Positions 27,033-36,550 of a stretch of DNA of 64,000 bases are shown in pieces; positions within the stretch are counted from its first letter, which is position 1; each line of letters opens with the position of its first letter. Source of the stretch: Bacillus sp. OV166. GTDB taxonomy: Bacteria > Bacillota > Bacilli > Bacillales > Cytobacillaceae. The position numbers and the translations under genes were made by a program. The notes below the pieces were generated by a model. That model was given only the letters and a program-made list of their open reading frames with translations, was not told where the DNA came from and did not search any database. The DNA lies in the NCBI RefSeq assembly GCF_900177675.1, contig NZ_FXWM01000001.1, forward strand, positions 5,899,001-5,963,000, read 5' to 3'.

Positions 27033-27050
27033 AAATAAAACGCTTTCAAA
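27033..27050 (-). promoter_or_regulatory. cre-like site upstream of the GH2 remnant
   Basis: TTTGAAAGCGTTTTATTT on the minus strand carries the cre core TGAAAGCGTTTT, with A instead of C near the right edge, the same deviation as the site at 22338. Its distance to the upstream TTGACA (about 120 bp) is nearly the same as in the paralogous operon. Confidence 0.5.
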
Positions 27051-27107
27051 AAATACGAATTACATCGTTATAATAACTTAGTTCCCCCTTATCAAATTAA
27101 GTTAAAC

Positions 27108-27169
27108 AAATATATCAGGTAAATAAATGATATATTTAATATATTATATTTCTCGATAACATATGTCAA
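27108..27169 (-). promoter_or_regulatory. promoter with inverted repeat for the decaying dehydrogenase operon
   Basis: A perfect TTGACA (27169-27164) is followed by TAATAT after 17 nt, or TATAAT after 15 nt (27148-27143). Just downstream AAATATATCA (27108-27117) and TGATATATTT (27128-27137) form a perfect inverted repeat with a 10 nt spacer, overlapping the expected transcription start. The half-site TGATATAT is shared with the operator at 22387-22436. Confidence 0.6.
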
Positions 27170-27280
27170 TTAAATAACTGAATACTCAAAAAAATTCTGT
27201 TTGCAAATCAAAAAAGCATGCTAGCCTTAGAAAAAAGGACGCAAGCTCATTTAACTTTATATTTATATAGGTACTACTAT

Positions 27281-28438
27281 TTACTTGTACTGAATTGAAC
27301 TAGTCGAGGCTCCTTTAACGAGATCGAATTTAATATAGATATGTTGCGGGACACTTTCTCCATTTAATTTAGCTAATAATAAATCGACTGCTTTTTCAGC
27401 CATGATTTCCTCATTTTGCTTGATATAAGTAAACTTCGGCTCCAAGTTAGTATATGGATTATCAAAACACACAACGGAATAATCCTCTGGTATTTTCTTG
27501 CCCAATTCCTTTAGAATTACTGAAAGTAGTAGTACTAGATCATATTCACAAACGACAAATGCGGTTAATTCAGGATGCTGCAAAATGAATCTTTTAATTT
27601 TATCAAGATCTTCTTCCTTTATTTGCTTTAACTGTTCGCTATGAACATTCAAAGGAAGACTACTCATTAAATTAGTCAGCATATAATCAGGGTTTAATTT
27701 CAGTCCTTGACGTGAAAATGCGATATGAAACCCGTTAATCCTTTCCTCTATCGCAGAGATTCCTTCTGGTGGAGGAGAAATAATAGCAATCTTCTCGTGT
27801 CCTAAGGAAATCAAATAATCTGTAAGTTGTTGGCTAGCAAGAGTATTGTCTGTACTTACCGAACTTGCAGGTATCCCTTTCAAAAAACGATCCGCTAAAA
27901 CAAACGGAAAATCATTTAGAACTATTTTCAAAAGAGCATTGTTATAGTGTTCACCGTTTACAGGAATCATGATTAAACCATCCACTCCAAGTTGAAGCAT
28001 CGAAGTGATTGTCTTCTCTTCTTCTTCAATTAATCCATAAGTTCGTTTAATTAATAAGTGAATATTTAGTTTTGAACAAACTTTTTCCACTGTTTTCACA
28101 AAATTCAATCCAAAATATTCAGAAAAATCAGGAAGTACCAGCCCTACTAACCGCATTTCGTCCTCTTCGCTTGTGGGGATAAATACATCTTTTAAATTAT
28201 GATTCAGTTCATCTGGAACAGGAGGTACAGTCGTAACAAAAGACCCCTTCCCCCTAATTCGTTCAATTACCTTCTTTTCAGCTAAAATGTCTAAAGCTTT
28301 CTTTGACGTAATACGACTTACATTAAATTTTTCAGCTAATTCCTTTTCAGATGGTACACGATTTCCTTTATTTAAGTCGCCGTCCTGGATCTTTTCTAAT
28401 ATATACGTATATATTTTTTCGTATAAGGGAATATTCAC
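27281..28438 (-). CDS. GntR-HTH / LacI-type ligand-domain hybrid regulator (AraR-like)
   Basis: A 385 aa paralogue of the regulator at 22539, with the same winged helix (PLYEKIYTYILEKI; SRITSKKALDILAE; RIRGKGSFV) and LacI-type effector domain (GVDGLIMIPVNGEHYN). The start codon is GTG at 28438, with AAGGCGATG upstream. It lies directly upstream of the decaying operon with dehydrogenases and the GH2 remnant. A 29 bp near-perfect palindrome in front of the gene suggests autoregulation. Cross-regulation between the two paralogues is possible because their operators share half-sites. Confidence 0.9.
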   Translation of the reverse strand: MNIPLYEKIYTYILEKIQDGDLNKGNRVPSEKELAEKFNVSRITSKKALDILAEKKVIERIRGKGSFVTTVPPVPDELNHNLKDVFIPTSEEDEMRLVGLVLPDFSEYFGLNFVKTVEKVCSKLNIHLLIKRTYGLIEEEEKTITSMLQLGVDGLIMIPVNGEHYNNALLKIVLNDFPFVLADRFLKGIPASSVSTDNTLASQQLTDYLISLGHEKIAIISPPPEGISAIEERINGFHIAFSRQGLKLNPDYMLTNLMSSLPLNVHSEQLKQIKEEDLDKIKRFILQHPELTAFVVCEYDLVLLLSVILKELGKKIPEDYSVVCFDNPYTNLEPKFTYIKQNEEIMAEKAVDLLLAKLNGESVPQHIYIKFDLVKGASTSSIQYK

Positions 28439-28457
28439 GTAATCATCGCCTTGTAAT

Positions 28458-28486
28458 ATAGTTGTTATATAAAATATAACAACTAT
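28458..28486. promoter_or_regulatory. near-ideal palindromic operator of the hybrid regulator
   Basis: ATAGTTGTTATAT (28458-28470) and ATATAACAACTAT (28474-28486) are perfect 13 bp arms around AAA. The palindrome ends 20 bp upstream of the GTG start. The region 28487-28674 also holds a weak imperfect hairpin (GGCTACCT with AGGTTGCC, about 28539-28579), perhaps part of the manA operon terminator. Confidence 0.75.
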
Positions 28487-28674
28487 TGTACATTATTACA
28501 AACACAAAATTAGGAAAAAACAGAATACAAGACAAAATAGGCTACCTCACACCAAAAAAATTTGGATTGAAGGTTGCCTAAATGGTGTTCTAAATGGGTC
28601 TCATTTCGGTAGGTAAACCCAGACCTTTACGCTTTAATATTCACATTTCACCATTTCAATTCATAATTTACTAC

Positions 28675-29619
28675 TTATGGATGAGATACAATTAACTCAC
28701 AATCCCCGTCTACTTCAAATTCTCGTATTCCCACGGGAATGATGAAATGTGTTCCTTTTGTTAGAGTATATGTCTCACCATTGTGAACAAGTGTCCCCTC
28801 ACCCTTGATCACACTTAGAAGCAAATACCGATCATCAAATGAAAAAGCAGCTTGCCCATTAACATCCCATTTGTAAACGGAGAAAAACTCAGACTCCACA
28901 AACGTGGTGATGGTTACATTTCCCCGCTCTTCAACTTTAGGAGTAACCCCAGCATCTTGATGAGGCACAGTTGTCACATCAATCGCCTTTTCTAAATGAA
29001 GATCGCGCAAATTCCCTTCCGCATCTCGACGGTCGTAATCATACACTCGGTAGGTTGTGTCCGAGCTTTGCTGCGTTTCTAAAACTAGCGTTCCTTCACA
29101 TAAAGCATGGATGGTTCCGCTTGGAACGTAGAAAAAGTCGCCTGGCTTGATTTTGACTCTGCGTAGCAGCTCGTTCCATTTCCCATCATTAATTCGCTCG
29201 ACGAATTCTTCTTTTGTTTTCGCATTATGGCCGAAGATCATGTCGGCGCCTTCTTTACAATCGAGGATATACCAGCATTCGGTTTTACCAAGATCCCCAT
29301 TTTCATGAACCTTCGCATAAGAATCCTCAGGATGGACCTGAACGGATAAATCCATGTTCGCATCCAATATTTTCGTTAAAAGCGGAAAAACCTCTTCCTT
29401 CGGGTTTCCAAAAAGCTCGGGATGTTTCCCCCATAGCAAGTCCAATGACATTCCAGCATACGGTCCATTCTCAATAATCGAAGGTCCATTCGGATGAGCG
29501 GAAATTGCCCAGCATTCCCCTGTTTGATTATTTGGAATCTCGTACCAAAATTCAGTTTGTAAGGCGGTCCCGCCCCAAATTCGCTCTTTAAAAACTGGTC
29601 TTAAAAATAATGGTTGCAC
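28675..29619 (-). CDS. manA: mannose-6-phosphate isomerase, class I
   Basis: Interconverts mannose 6-phosphate and fructose 6-phosphate, feeding mannose into glycolysis. Zinc ligands are visible in QVHPEDSYA (Gln, His), GKTECWY (Glu) and PSGTIHAL (His). The start is the GTG at 29619, because GGAGG lies 8 bases upstream; a TTG at 29634 is in frame but lies at the Shine-Dalgarno. The resulting 314 aa agree with B. subtilis ManA-type enzymes, which it resembles closely. Last gene of the beta-mannosidase operon, 23 bp after the ROK kinase. Confidence 0.93.
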   Translation of the reverse strand: MQPLFLRPVFKERIWGGTALQTEFWYEIPNNQTGECWAISAHPNGPSIIENGPYAGMSLDLLWGKHPELFGNPKEEVFPLLTKILDANMDLSVQVHPEDSYAKVHENGDLGKTECWYILDCKEGADMIFGHNAKTKEEFVERINDGKWNELLRRVKIKPGDFFYVPSGTIHALCEGTLVLETQQSSDTTYRVYDYDRRDAEGNLRDLHLEKAIDVTTVPHQDAGVTPKVEERGNVTITTFVESEFFSVYKWDVNGQAAFSFDDRYLLLSVIKGEGTLVHNGETYTLTKGTHFIIPVGIREFEVDGDCELIVSHP

Positions 29620-29642
29620 TATTATTACCTCCAAAAGTATCT

Positions 29643-30509
29643 TTAATTTTCCTCTTGAAATGCTTGATGAGCAAGCATGAGCGATCCTGTAATACCCGCA
29701 TTGTCACCTAAACCAGGACCGACAATATATTCAGTAAGATCCGGCAAAGCCACATACTCATTAATAAATTCCTTTAAATACTTATAAACGGAAGTAAACA
29801 CCTGTTTTTGATTCATAACTCCCCCGCCTAGGATGATTTTTTTCGGCGAGAGAATCAATACATATTGCATCAGGGCTTGGGCAATATAGTAGCCTTCTAG
29901 GTCCCAAACTTCCATTCGATCAACAAGTTGATCTCCTTTTGCTCCCCACCGCTCTTCAATGGCAGGACCAGCCGCTAGACCTTCTAAGCAATCGTGGTGA
30001 TAGGGGCACTTCCCTTGAAACTCGTCATTTGGATGTCGTCTCACAAGAATATGCCCCATTTCAGGGTGTGAAAGTCCTTGAAGAAGCTTCCCTTGCACAA
30101 TCGCCCCTGCTCCAATACCGGTACCAACTGTTATGTACAAGCAGCTGTCCAATCCTTTAGCGGCGCCAAAGGTTGCCTCGCCCAATGCGGCAGCATTAAC
30201 ATCGGTATTGAATCCAATTGGAACAGAAAAAGCGTCTTTTAATGCTTGCACAAAAGGATAATCTTTCCAAGGTGTTTTAGGAGTTGATGTAATATATCCG
30301 TAAGTAGCACTTTCCCGATTCACATCAATTGGACCGAACGAACCCACACCAATTGCTTTTAAAGGATATTGCTTGAAAAATTCAATCACCTTTGGCATCG
30401 TTTCTGCTGGTACTGTGGTTGGAATCTGAATACGGTCTACGATATAACCCTTTTCATCGCCCACAGCACAAACAAACTTTGTTCCGCCTGCTTCTATTGC
30501 ACCCAACAT
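29643..30509 (-). CDS. ROK-family fructokinase/mannokinase (GmuE-like)
   Basis: A 288 aa sugar kinase with the ATP motif GAIEAGGTKFVCAVG at the start and the ROK zinc motif CPYHHDCLEG. It resembles B. subtilis GmuE/YdhR fructokinase. In a mannoside operon next to ManA it probably phosphorylates free mannose (or fructose) released by the beta-mannosidase, giving the substrate for ManA. The start ATG at 30509 follows GGAGG. Fructokinase or mannokinase specificity cannot be told from sequence. Confidence 0.85.
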   Translation of the reverse strand: MLGAIEAGGTKFVCAVGDEKGYIVDRIQIPTTVPAETMPKVIEFFKQYPLKAIGVGSFGPIDVNRESATYGYITSTPKTPWKDYPFVQALKDAFSVPIGFNTDVNAAALGEATFGAAKGLDSCLYITVGTGIGAGAIVQGKLLQGLSHPEMGHILVRRHPNDEFQGKCPYHHDCLEGLAAGPAIEERWGAKGDQLVDRMEVWDLEGYYIAQALMQYVLILSPKKIILGGGVMNQKQVFTSVYKYLKEFINEYVALPDLTEYIVGPGLGDNAGITGSLMLAHQAFQEEN

Positions 30510-30535
30510 ACATAAATTCCTCCAAATAAGAATTT

Positions 30536-31765
30536 CTACATTTCATTAATACTAAGCACAGATCCCTTTTTTGATTTTCTCCAAATAACATATAGGAATG
30601 GAATCATGATGACATAAATAATCGGAAAAAGACTAAACGAGACAGGTAAAAGCAGGTCAAAATCAAAGTATTTTCTCATCGCTAAAAACAAAAATACTCC
30701 GATGATTCTTCCAACACCGAGTGGAATTTCTCGGATAATGATATAGTCCAAGCGCTTTTCCTTGTACTCGGGGTCCTTCTCAATTGCTTCATAAATCATG
30801 GCACTCATCGAGGTGGTAATCATATTTTGTGCTAATGGCGAGACGATTCCAAAAATAATCAATGAAATAAGGACAGGAAGGACGGATAACAAAACAGAAC
30901 TCAAAAATATACTTACCGAACCGATCGCATAAATGGCGAGACGATATTTCGGATTAGAGAACTTAGCGAGCAGATAGAATGTAACGATGGCAACAAGCTC
31001 AGCAGCCATATTATAAACTCCTAAACTTAATTCTCCACCAGCTACTTTGAAGGTAATCATCGTAATCAAAAAGGTCCCGTACACGCCTGATACAATCCCA
31101 TCAGCAAACATTACCTTATACATCTTCTTCCATTCCTGTGATGGATTCTTGATGACATCCCAAAAATAACTTTTTGCTGTAATCGGGTGTCCCTTCACTT
31201 TTAGAGAAGTTAAAAAGGAAATAAAAAAGAATACACAGGTTCCAATAAAAACGACATAATAACCCAGCATCCCTTCTAATTGCGAGATGATGATCCCTGA
31301 CAAAACTGGGCCGATTACACCACCAATGGTAAATAGAATTCCTTGTACATATAAAAATTGATCTCGATTATCATTGGTTGTTAAGTCTAATACGGCCAAA
31401 TGCATGCCGACATAATACAAGCTCATTGCCAATCCAGTTGAAAATCCTAACAACATGATATGATCACTTAATGTGTCATGAAAAATGAGCATAATTAAAT
31501 AGGTAATCAGATAAAAGACAAATCCTAAACGCATCGTAATCATCGGACTCGTTTTCCTTGCGAGCCAGCCACAAAGTCCAAAACAAAAGATGATCGCGAT
31601 CGACCAATACAAACTATAATAAGCTAGCAGTGAAAAGGTTTTATCCAGTTTCCATAAGAAAACACTTTGAAAAACACCTGACAAAACCCCGCCAAAGGAA
31701 AATAAGGCATTCATCAGTAAATAGAACTTTAATTCCGTAGAAAAAGACTTAAAAATTTGAAACAT
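30536..31765 (-). CDS. MFS transporter
   Basis: A 409 aa integral membrane protein with about 12 predicted helices and a basic C-terminal tail. It belongs to the major facilitator superfamily; the substrate is not evident. It sits 26 bp before the ROK kinase gene and 53 bp after the alcohol dehydrogenase in the beta-mannosidase operon, so uptake or efflux of a mannoside, mannose or a polyol is a reasonable guess. No close named relative was recognised. Confidence 0.8.
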   Translation of the reverse strand: MFQIFKSFSTELKFYLLMNALFSFGGVLSGVFQSVFLWKLDKTFSLLAYYSLYWSIAIIFCFGLCGWLARKTSPMITMRLGFVFYLITYLIMLIFHDTLSDHIMLLGFSTGLAMSLYYVGMHLAVLDLTTNDNRDQFLYVQGILFTIGGVIGPVLSGIIISQLEGMLGYYVVFIGTCVFFFISFLTSLKVKGHPITAKSYFWDVIKNPSQEWKKMYKVMFADGIVSGVYGTFLITMITFKVAGGELSLGVYNMAAELVAIVTFYLLAKFSNPKYRLAIYAIGSVSIFLSSVLLSVLPVLISLIIFGIVSPLAQNMITTSMSAMIYEAIEKDPEYKEKRLDYIIIREIPLGVGRIIGVFLFLAMRKYFDFDLLLPVSFSLFPIIYVIMIPFLYVIWRKSKKGSVLSINEM

Positions 31766-31818
31766 TCTTTGTACTCCTTATCAGGAGAGTCGGTCTCAAA
31801 GGCCGACAACTCCTGCAC

Positions 31819-32811
31819 CTAGTGGTTAATAATCGCTTTTGATACTTTAAGAATAGGAAAGTTTGCCATTGCTTCTGGCAACTCTTCCACAGTGAAACGA
31901 TGAGAAATCAGCGACTCGACATCCACCACTTTTTTTGCAATAAGTGAAATAGCTTCTTCATGGGTAAATGGGTTCACGAACGAACCCTTAATGGTAAGTT
32001 CTTTTGAAAAAATTTCAAATGGCGATACAGAAATAACAGTTTCTGGCGCTGCCACACCAAAAAGTAACACTTGGCCGCCTTTGGCAGCGGATTTAACCGC
32101 CAATTCCATACTATCCGCTCTGCCCACACATTCAATCACAACATCTGCTTCTAGTTTTGAAGCATTCATTGGATGCACCACGTCATCAGCACCCAGTTTA
32201 TAAAGAAGCTCTCTTTTGTTCTCCGCAGGTTCACTCACAATGATAGAATCAACATTTTGCTGTTTCACCAATTGCAAAAACAATTGTCCTATAAAACCGC
32301 CGCCAATTATGAGTACCTTACTTAAGGAAGACAACTGAACCTTCCTAAAACCATGTAAAACACAGCCTAAAGGTTCGACTAGGGCAGCCTCTTCAAAAGT
32401 CATCTGGTCTGGGAGCTTGTAACAATTAGCATCAGGAACAACACAGTACTCGCCCATACCACCATCTCTTGTTACCCCTACTGCCTGAAGTTGGTTACAT
32501 AAATGTGCCCGGTTGCTGCGGCAATATTCACATGTACCGCAATAGATGTTCGGATCAATCGAAACTCGATTCCCTTTTTGGAGGGTTGATACTTCTGCAC
32601 CTACTTCCACTACTTCCCCTGCCAATTCATGACCGAGAACAATTGGCGGCTGGACTTCAGCTGAACCTGGATGACCATGATAAATATGCTGATCCGTTCC
32701 GCAAATTCCACAGCTCTTCACCTTAACAATGACCTCTTTTGGTGATGGTGAACGATAGTTCCAATCCATTACCTCTATTTGCTTTGTTCCTTTCAAAACC
32801 GCCGCTTTCAT
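31819..32811 (-). CDS. zinc-dependent alcohol (sorbitol/threonine-type) dehydrogenase
   Basis: A 330 aa medium-chain dehydrogenase. Catalytic zinc ligands appear in CGICGTD (Cys36 region) and GHELAGEV; the structural zinc set is CGTCEYCRSNRAHLC (four Cys), and the Rossmann motif is GGGFIG. It probably oxidises a polyol or sugar alcohol with NAD. The start ATG overlaps the stop of the beta-mannosidase gene by 4 bp (ATGA), giving translational coupling. Its role in mannoside use is unclear: it may handle a mannitol or mannonate-like side product. Confidence 0.85.
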   Translation of the reverse strand: MKAAVLKGTKQIEVMDWNYRSPSPKEVIVKVKSCGICGTDQHIYHGHPGSAEVQPPIVLGHELAGEVVEVGAEVSTLQKGNRVSIDPNIYCGTCEYCRSNRAHLCNQLQAVGVTRDGGMGEYCVVPDANCYKLPDQMTFEEAALVEPLGCVLHGFRKVQLSSLSKVLIIGGGFIGQLFLQLVKQQNVDSIIVSEPAENKRELLYKLGADDVVHPMNASKLEADVVIECVGRADSMELAVKSAAKGGQVLLFGVAAPETVISVSPFEIFSKELTIKGSFVNPFTHEEAISLIAKKVVDVESLISHRFTVEELPEAMANFPILKVSKAIINH

Positions 32812-35330
32812 TCGAATACCTCCGCTGTTTTCACACTATTAATGGCCTTCACTCTCAACGTCTCCCAAGGAATGCTTTTCCCCTCAGCCTGTCCGACCTT
32901 TATCGTTCTGCTCTCATTTGGCAGTAAATCAAAGAAATTATCCTCGATTACAAGCTGCTCGATATCCATTTCAATCGTTACCATTCGCGCGAGTAGATTG
33001 GTTGAAATGGTCAATTCATTTCTCGCTTGGTCAATGGAAACGGTTAGTTCCGACTTTCCAAATCTCAAGTCCTTTTGATCGCGGAAATAATAGAAGTTTT
33101 CCTCGGTTTTATTACTTTTTGAACGGATCACGATTGCAGCCTCTTCTGGCTGCAATCCACTAAGTGCATCCTGTTCTAAAACAACGTCCACTTGCTGCGA
33201 AACATTGGCAGGCACCGAAACTGTCCATTTTTTTGAGAAAACCTTTTCGCCATTCATTTGATATATAGCAAGTTCTATTTCATCCTGATAAGCTACTAAC
33301 CGGTCATTTACAACCCAAACCTTCAGCTCCTTTCCAGGCTCATGATCAATTGTTAACAGAACCGGACTATAGAACTTTCTTGCATAATGATAGGAAGCCT
33401 TAGGCAATAAATAATAGTCGATTACTGACCAGCTTGTACCCGGCCAGCAGTCATTTAACTGCCAAAATAACGCACCGCTTGTATGTGGTTTATTGCGCCT
33501 GTAATGTTCGATTCCAAACTTTAAACCTTCTGCTTGCGTTAACATCGAATAGGCAATGTATTCATCTAAATCCTTGGGAGCTCCTGTATATCCTTCCATT
33601 AGCAAAATTCCTTTTGGATGATGGATATCTTTATTCCGGTAAGCCATTTCTTCGCTTCCCCAGTAAAATTGATCCTTCGGGATATTTCGTTCTAATGTAT
33701 AGCGATTGGAAGACGCATGCATGCCAAATTCACTTGCAAAGAGTGTGGTATCATTTTTAAAATTTTTAAATGACAGCCCTTCGACACTGTAATTCACCGT
33801 TTGTGGCTCACCAAACGTCCTCGGCTCAATATTCCCGTGCCAAACTTGCCAATTATGCGTGTCGCCCTGTTCTCTTGAATTATGATCATTCCCACCAAAT
33901 GGCGAACTTGGCCAAAATAGACGTGTTGGATCGAGTTCTTCAAGTAATTCCGGCATTAATTCATGATAGATTTTTTCGCCGTAAAAAGGATGAGTGATTT
34001 CACCTGATGAATACAACGCTTCATAGAGCCAATCGTTCTCATTGTTTCCACACCAAAGTGCCAAGCAAGGATGATTACGGAGCCGTTTGACGACATGAAT
34101 GATTTCCTCTTTGACGTTCGCCATAAAGTTCTTATTGTAATCAGGATACAGCGCACAGGAAAACATGAAATCCTGCCAGACTAAAATGCCAAGCCGATTA
34201 CACTCGTCATAAAAAACATCTTTTTCATAGATGCCGCCGCCCCAGACGCGAAGCATATTCATATTTGCATCTTTGGACATCTTGATTAAGTGCTTGTAAC
34301 GGGAATCTGGAACTGCTCCGATAAAGCTATCGATTGGAATCCAATTGGCGCCTTTCGCAAATACCTTTTCACCATTTAAAACAAAGGTAAAGCTATGATT
34401 TCCGTTTTCGTCTTTTCGTTGGACTTCGATGGTTCTAATCCCAAAGACTTCTTGTTTTTCATCCACTTTCACACCATCCGCAAGCAGTTCAACCTTTAGT
34501 TGATAAAGATGAGGCGTGCCAATATCATGTGTCCACCAAAGCTTTGGATTTTCCACTTCCAATACAACGGTTGCTTGTTTGCGGTCTACTTTTCCTTTAG
34601 TTGAGTAACTTTCTGCCCCATCGAAAAGGGTAACATCGACCACACAATCTTTATCTTTTCTAAATGAAGCTATATCCACTTCGACCTCAATAATTGCTTT
34701 GTCAGGAGAAATTGATTTCGTTTTAGCAAATATCGAGTCTATTTTGGAAAAAGTTCTCTTCTCTAAATGAACTTCCTTCCAAATCCCAGCAGCCACTAAG
34801 CGCGGACCCCAGTCCCAGCCATAATGGCTTTGTGCTTTCCTCGTCCAGATTCGTTTCTTGCTAAATCCTGACCAATAATACTGAACCTTGTCTTTCACGT
34901 GGACATGGACTGGATCAAATTTTACCGCCAAAACATTTTTCCCTCGCTTAAGCTCACGAGCAACCTCGAAGCTGTGACTGATATACATATTCTCCGTTGA
35001 ACCAAGCTCTACACCATTTAAATAAACGGTAGCAAATGTGTCCAAACCTTCAAAAATCAACTCATAGCGGTGGTCTTTACTAATTTCATCATTGAACTCA
35101 AAAGTATTACGATACCACCACACCTTTTCCTCCACCCACTGACATTTTAAATCATTGTGTCCGTAAAAAGGATCTTCAATTAACTTTCGGTCAATCAATG
35201 TTGAATGAACATCACCAGGTACTGATGCTGTCATCCAGAAGTAATCAATATATTCAGGAGCAGCGACCTCAAGATCACGTGCAGCTCTTACATCAAAATG
35301 TTTTATTTTCCAGTTATCATTTATTTTCAT
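32808..35330 (-). CDS. beta-mannosidase, GH2
   Basis: An 840 aa intracellular GH2 enzyme that removes terminal beta-mannosyl residues. Order: N-terminal jelly-roll (about 1-190), Ig-like domain, TIM barrel (about 320-590) and C-terminal beta domains. The acid/base Glu431 is in WCGNNENDW and the nucleophile Glu534 in FASEFGMHAS, both typical of beta-mannosidases; VWGGGIYE at 362-369 is also characteristic. The ATG at 35330 follows AGGTGACG. First gene of the operon with alcohol dehydrogenase, MFS carrier, ROK kinase and ManA. Confidence 0.92.
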   Translation of the reverse strand: MKINDNWKIKHFDVRAARDLEVAAPEYIDYFWMTASVPGDVHSTLIDRKLIEDPFYGHNDLKCQWVEEKVWWYRNTFEFNDEISKDHRYELIFEGLDTFATVYLNGVELGSTENMYISHSFEVARELKRGKNVLAVKFDPVHVHVKDKVQYYWSGFSKKRIWTRKAQSHYGWDWGPRLVAAGIWKEVHLEKRTFSKIDSIFAKTKSISPDKAIIEVEVDIASFRKDKDCVVDVTLFDGAESYSTKGKVDRKQATVVLEVENPKLWWTHDIGTPHLYQLKVELLADGVKVDEKQEVFGIRTIEVQRKDENGNHSFTFVLNGEKVFAKGANWIPIDSFIGAVPDSRYKHLIKMSKDANMNMLRVWGGGIYEKDVFYDECNRLGILVWQDFMFSCALYPDYNKNFMANVKEEIIHVVKRLRNHPCLALWCGNNENDWLYEALYSSGEITHPFYGEKIYHELMPELLEELDPTRLFWPSSPFGGNDHNSREQGDTHNWQVWHGNIEPRTFGEPQTVNYSVEGLSFKNFKNDTTLFASEFGMHASSNRYTLERNIPKDQFYWGSEEMAYRNKDIHHPKGILLMEGYTGAPKDLDEYIAYSMLTQAEGLKFGIEHYRRNKPHTSGALFWQLNDCWPGTSWSVIDYYLLPKASYHYARKFYSPVLLTIDHEPGKELKVWVVNDRLVAYQDEIELAIYQMNGEKVFSKKWTVSVPANVSQQVDVVLEQDALSGLQPEEAAIVIRSKSNKTEENFYYFRDQKDLRFGKSELTVSIDQARNELTISTNLLARMVTIEMDIEQLVIEDNFFDLLPNESRTIKVGQAEGKSIPWETLRVKAINSVKTAEVFE

Positions 35331-35413
35331 ATTACGTCACCTGCCATTGTAAAAATGCTTACGATATATCAGTTTTACTCGAAGCTTATATAAGGTTAAA
35401 ACATAGTAAAAAG

Positions 35414-35439
35414 GCCAAAATCAGTCTCGCGATTTTGGC
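35414..35439 (-). terminator. terminator of the ABC-GH13-DUF1861-GH130 operon
   Basis: On the minus strand GCCAAAATC and GATTTTGGC form a perfect 9 bp stem with an 8 nt loop, followed by CTTTTTAC, 16 bp past the GH130 stop. It separates this operon from the beta-mannosidase operon. Confidence 0.8.
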
Positions 35440-35454
35440 ACTTATTTTTTCAAA

Positions 35455-36519
35455 TTATAGATAGGTCAATGAATCTAAGATTTCTTTTAAGCTTAATTCA
35501 GCACAAGCCATTGATGTATCAGCAACGCCGTAGAACATTTTAACTACATCACCTTCAACGACAGCTCCACATGAAAAGACTACATTTCCAAAGAAACCTT
35601 CTACCTCATAATCTGCTTCAGGTTCTAGAATCGGTTGATTTGAACGAGCAATGACCTTCGCTGGATTTTCTAAATCCAGTAATACTGCTCCCATACAATA
35701 GCGGTGATCATCAGTTGCACCATGATAAAGCTCCAGCCAGCCTTTTTCCGTTTTAAACGGAACTGCTCCTCCGCCCATACGTGCGCTATCCCACATGCCT
35801 TCCCGCAAACCGAGTAAATGCTTGTGATTACCCCAATGCAGGAGGTTCGTTGATTCAGCAATCCACATTTCTGGTTCCCCTACACTTTTCGGAACAGGTC
35901 GGTGGATCGCATAATATTTTCCATTAATTTTTTCAGGGAAAATTAACACATCTTTATTTTCCGGTGCAAAAATCATTCCATGATGTTCAATTGTTACGAA
36001 GTCCTTTGTGGAAACCATCGATTCTCCCACACCTACAGGTGAAACAGCACTAAAATAGATGTAATAGGTATCTTCAATTTTAGTAATCCTCGGATCCTCG
36101 ATCCCAAATGTTTCTAACTCATTAGTTGGGTAAACTAACGGATTCTCATCAATCGTGAAATGATGACCACCATCTTTGCTTCTTGCAATTCGTAAGTATG
36201 CGATAGATGTTAAATAGTCCCATGAATGTTTATCCCCGCTTTTCCGAATCACACGTGGATCAGAGAAATCATAAGTCGGATCATCTAAACGGAACTCTAT
36301 AATTTCAAGTTCGTTTGTTGTTGGATTATAAATAGGTGCTTTCACAATATTAGCGTCTTCACTGATTGGGCGCTCTGCTACACGAAGAAGCATAATAATT
36401 TCATCGTTATAGGTGGCAATCCCTGCATTAAATGCACCAATAACTTCAAAATCAGCTCGATGTGGTTTCACATCTGCTGGAGTGACTAATGGGTTCTCTT
36501 CATATCTATATACATTCAT
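35455..36519 (-). CDS. GH130 beta-mannoside phosphorylase
   Basis: A 354 aa five-bladed beta-propeller phosphorylase that cleaves a beta-mannosyl bond with phosphate to give alpha-mannose 1-phosphate. The catalytic acid Asp142 lies in TFGIEDPRIT, the GH130 hallmark, and phosphate-binding basic residues are seen in LRVAERP and IHRP. The start at 36519 is preceded by GAGGGAG; an extension to 36639 would overlap the DUF1861 gene. The gene order LacI/ABC/GH13/DUF1861/GH130 recalls a Listeria locus whose GH130 (Lin0857) is, from memory, a beta-1,2-mannobiose phosphorylase. The substrate here is therefore probably beta-1,2- or beta-1,4-mannobiose. No phosphomannomutase for its product is in the window. 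Confidence 0.85.
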   Translation of the reverse strand: MNVYRYEENPLVTPADVKPHRADFEVIGAFNAGIATYNDEIIMLLRVAERPISEDANIVKAPIYNPTTNELEIIEFRLDDPTYDFSDPRVIRKSGDKHSWDYLTSIAYLRIARSKDGGHHFTIDENPLVYPTNELETFGIEDPRITKIEDTYYIYFSAVSPVGVGESMVSTKDFVTIEHHGMIFAPENKDVLIFPEKINGKYYAIHRPVPKSVGEPEMWIAESTNLLHWGNHKHLLGLREGMWDSARMGGGAVPFKTEKGWLELYHGATDDHRYCMGAVLLDLENPAKVIARSNQPILEPEADYEVEGFFGNVVFSCGAVVEGDVVKMFYGVADTSMACAELSLKEILDSLTYL

Positions 36520-36550
36520 ATTATTTACTCCCTCTATAGTTTTATCTGAT

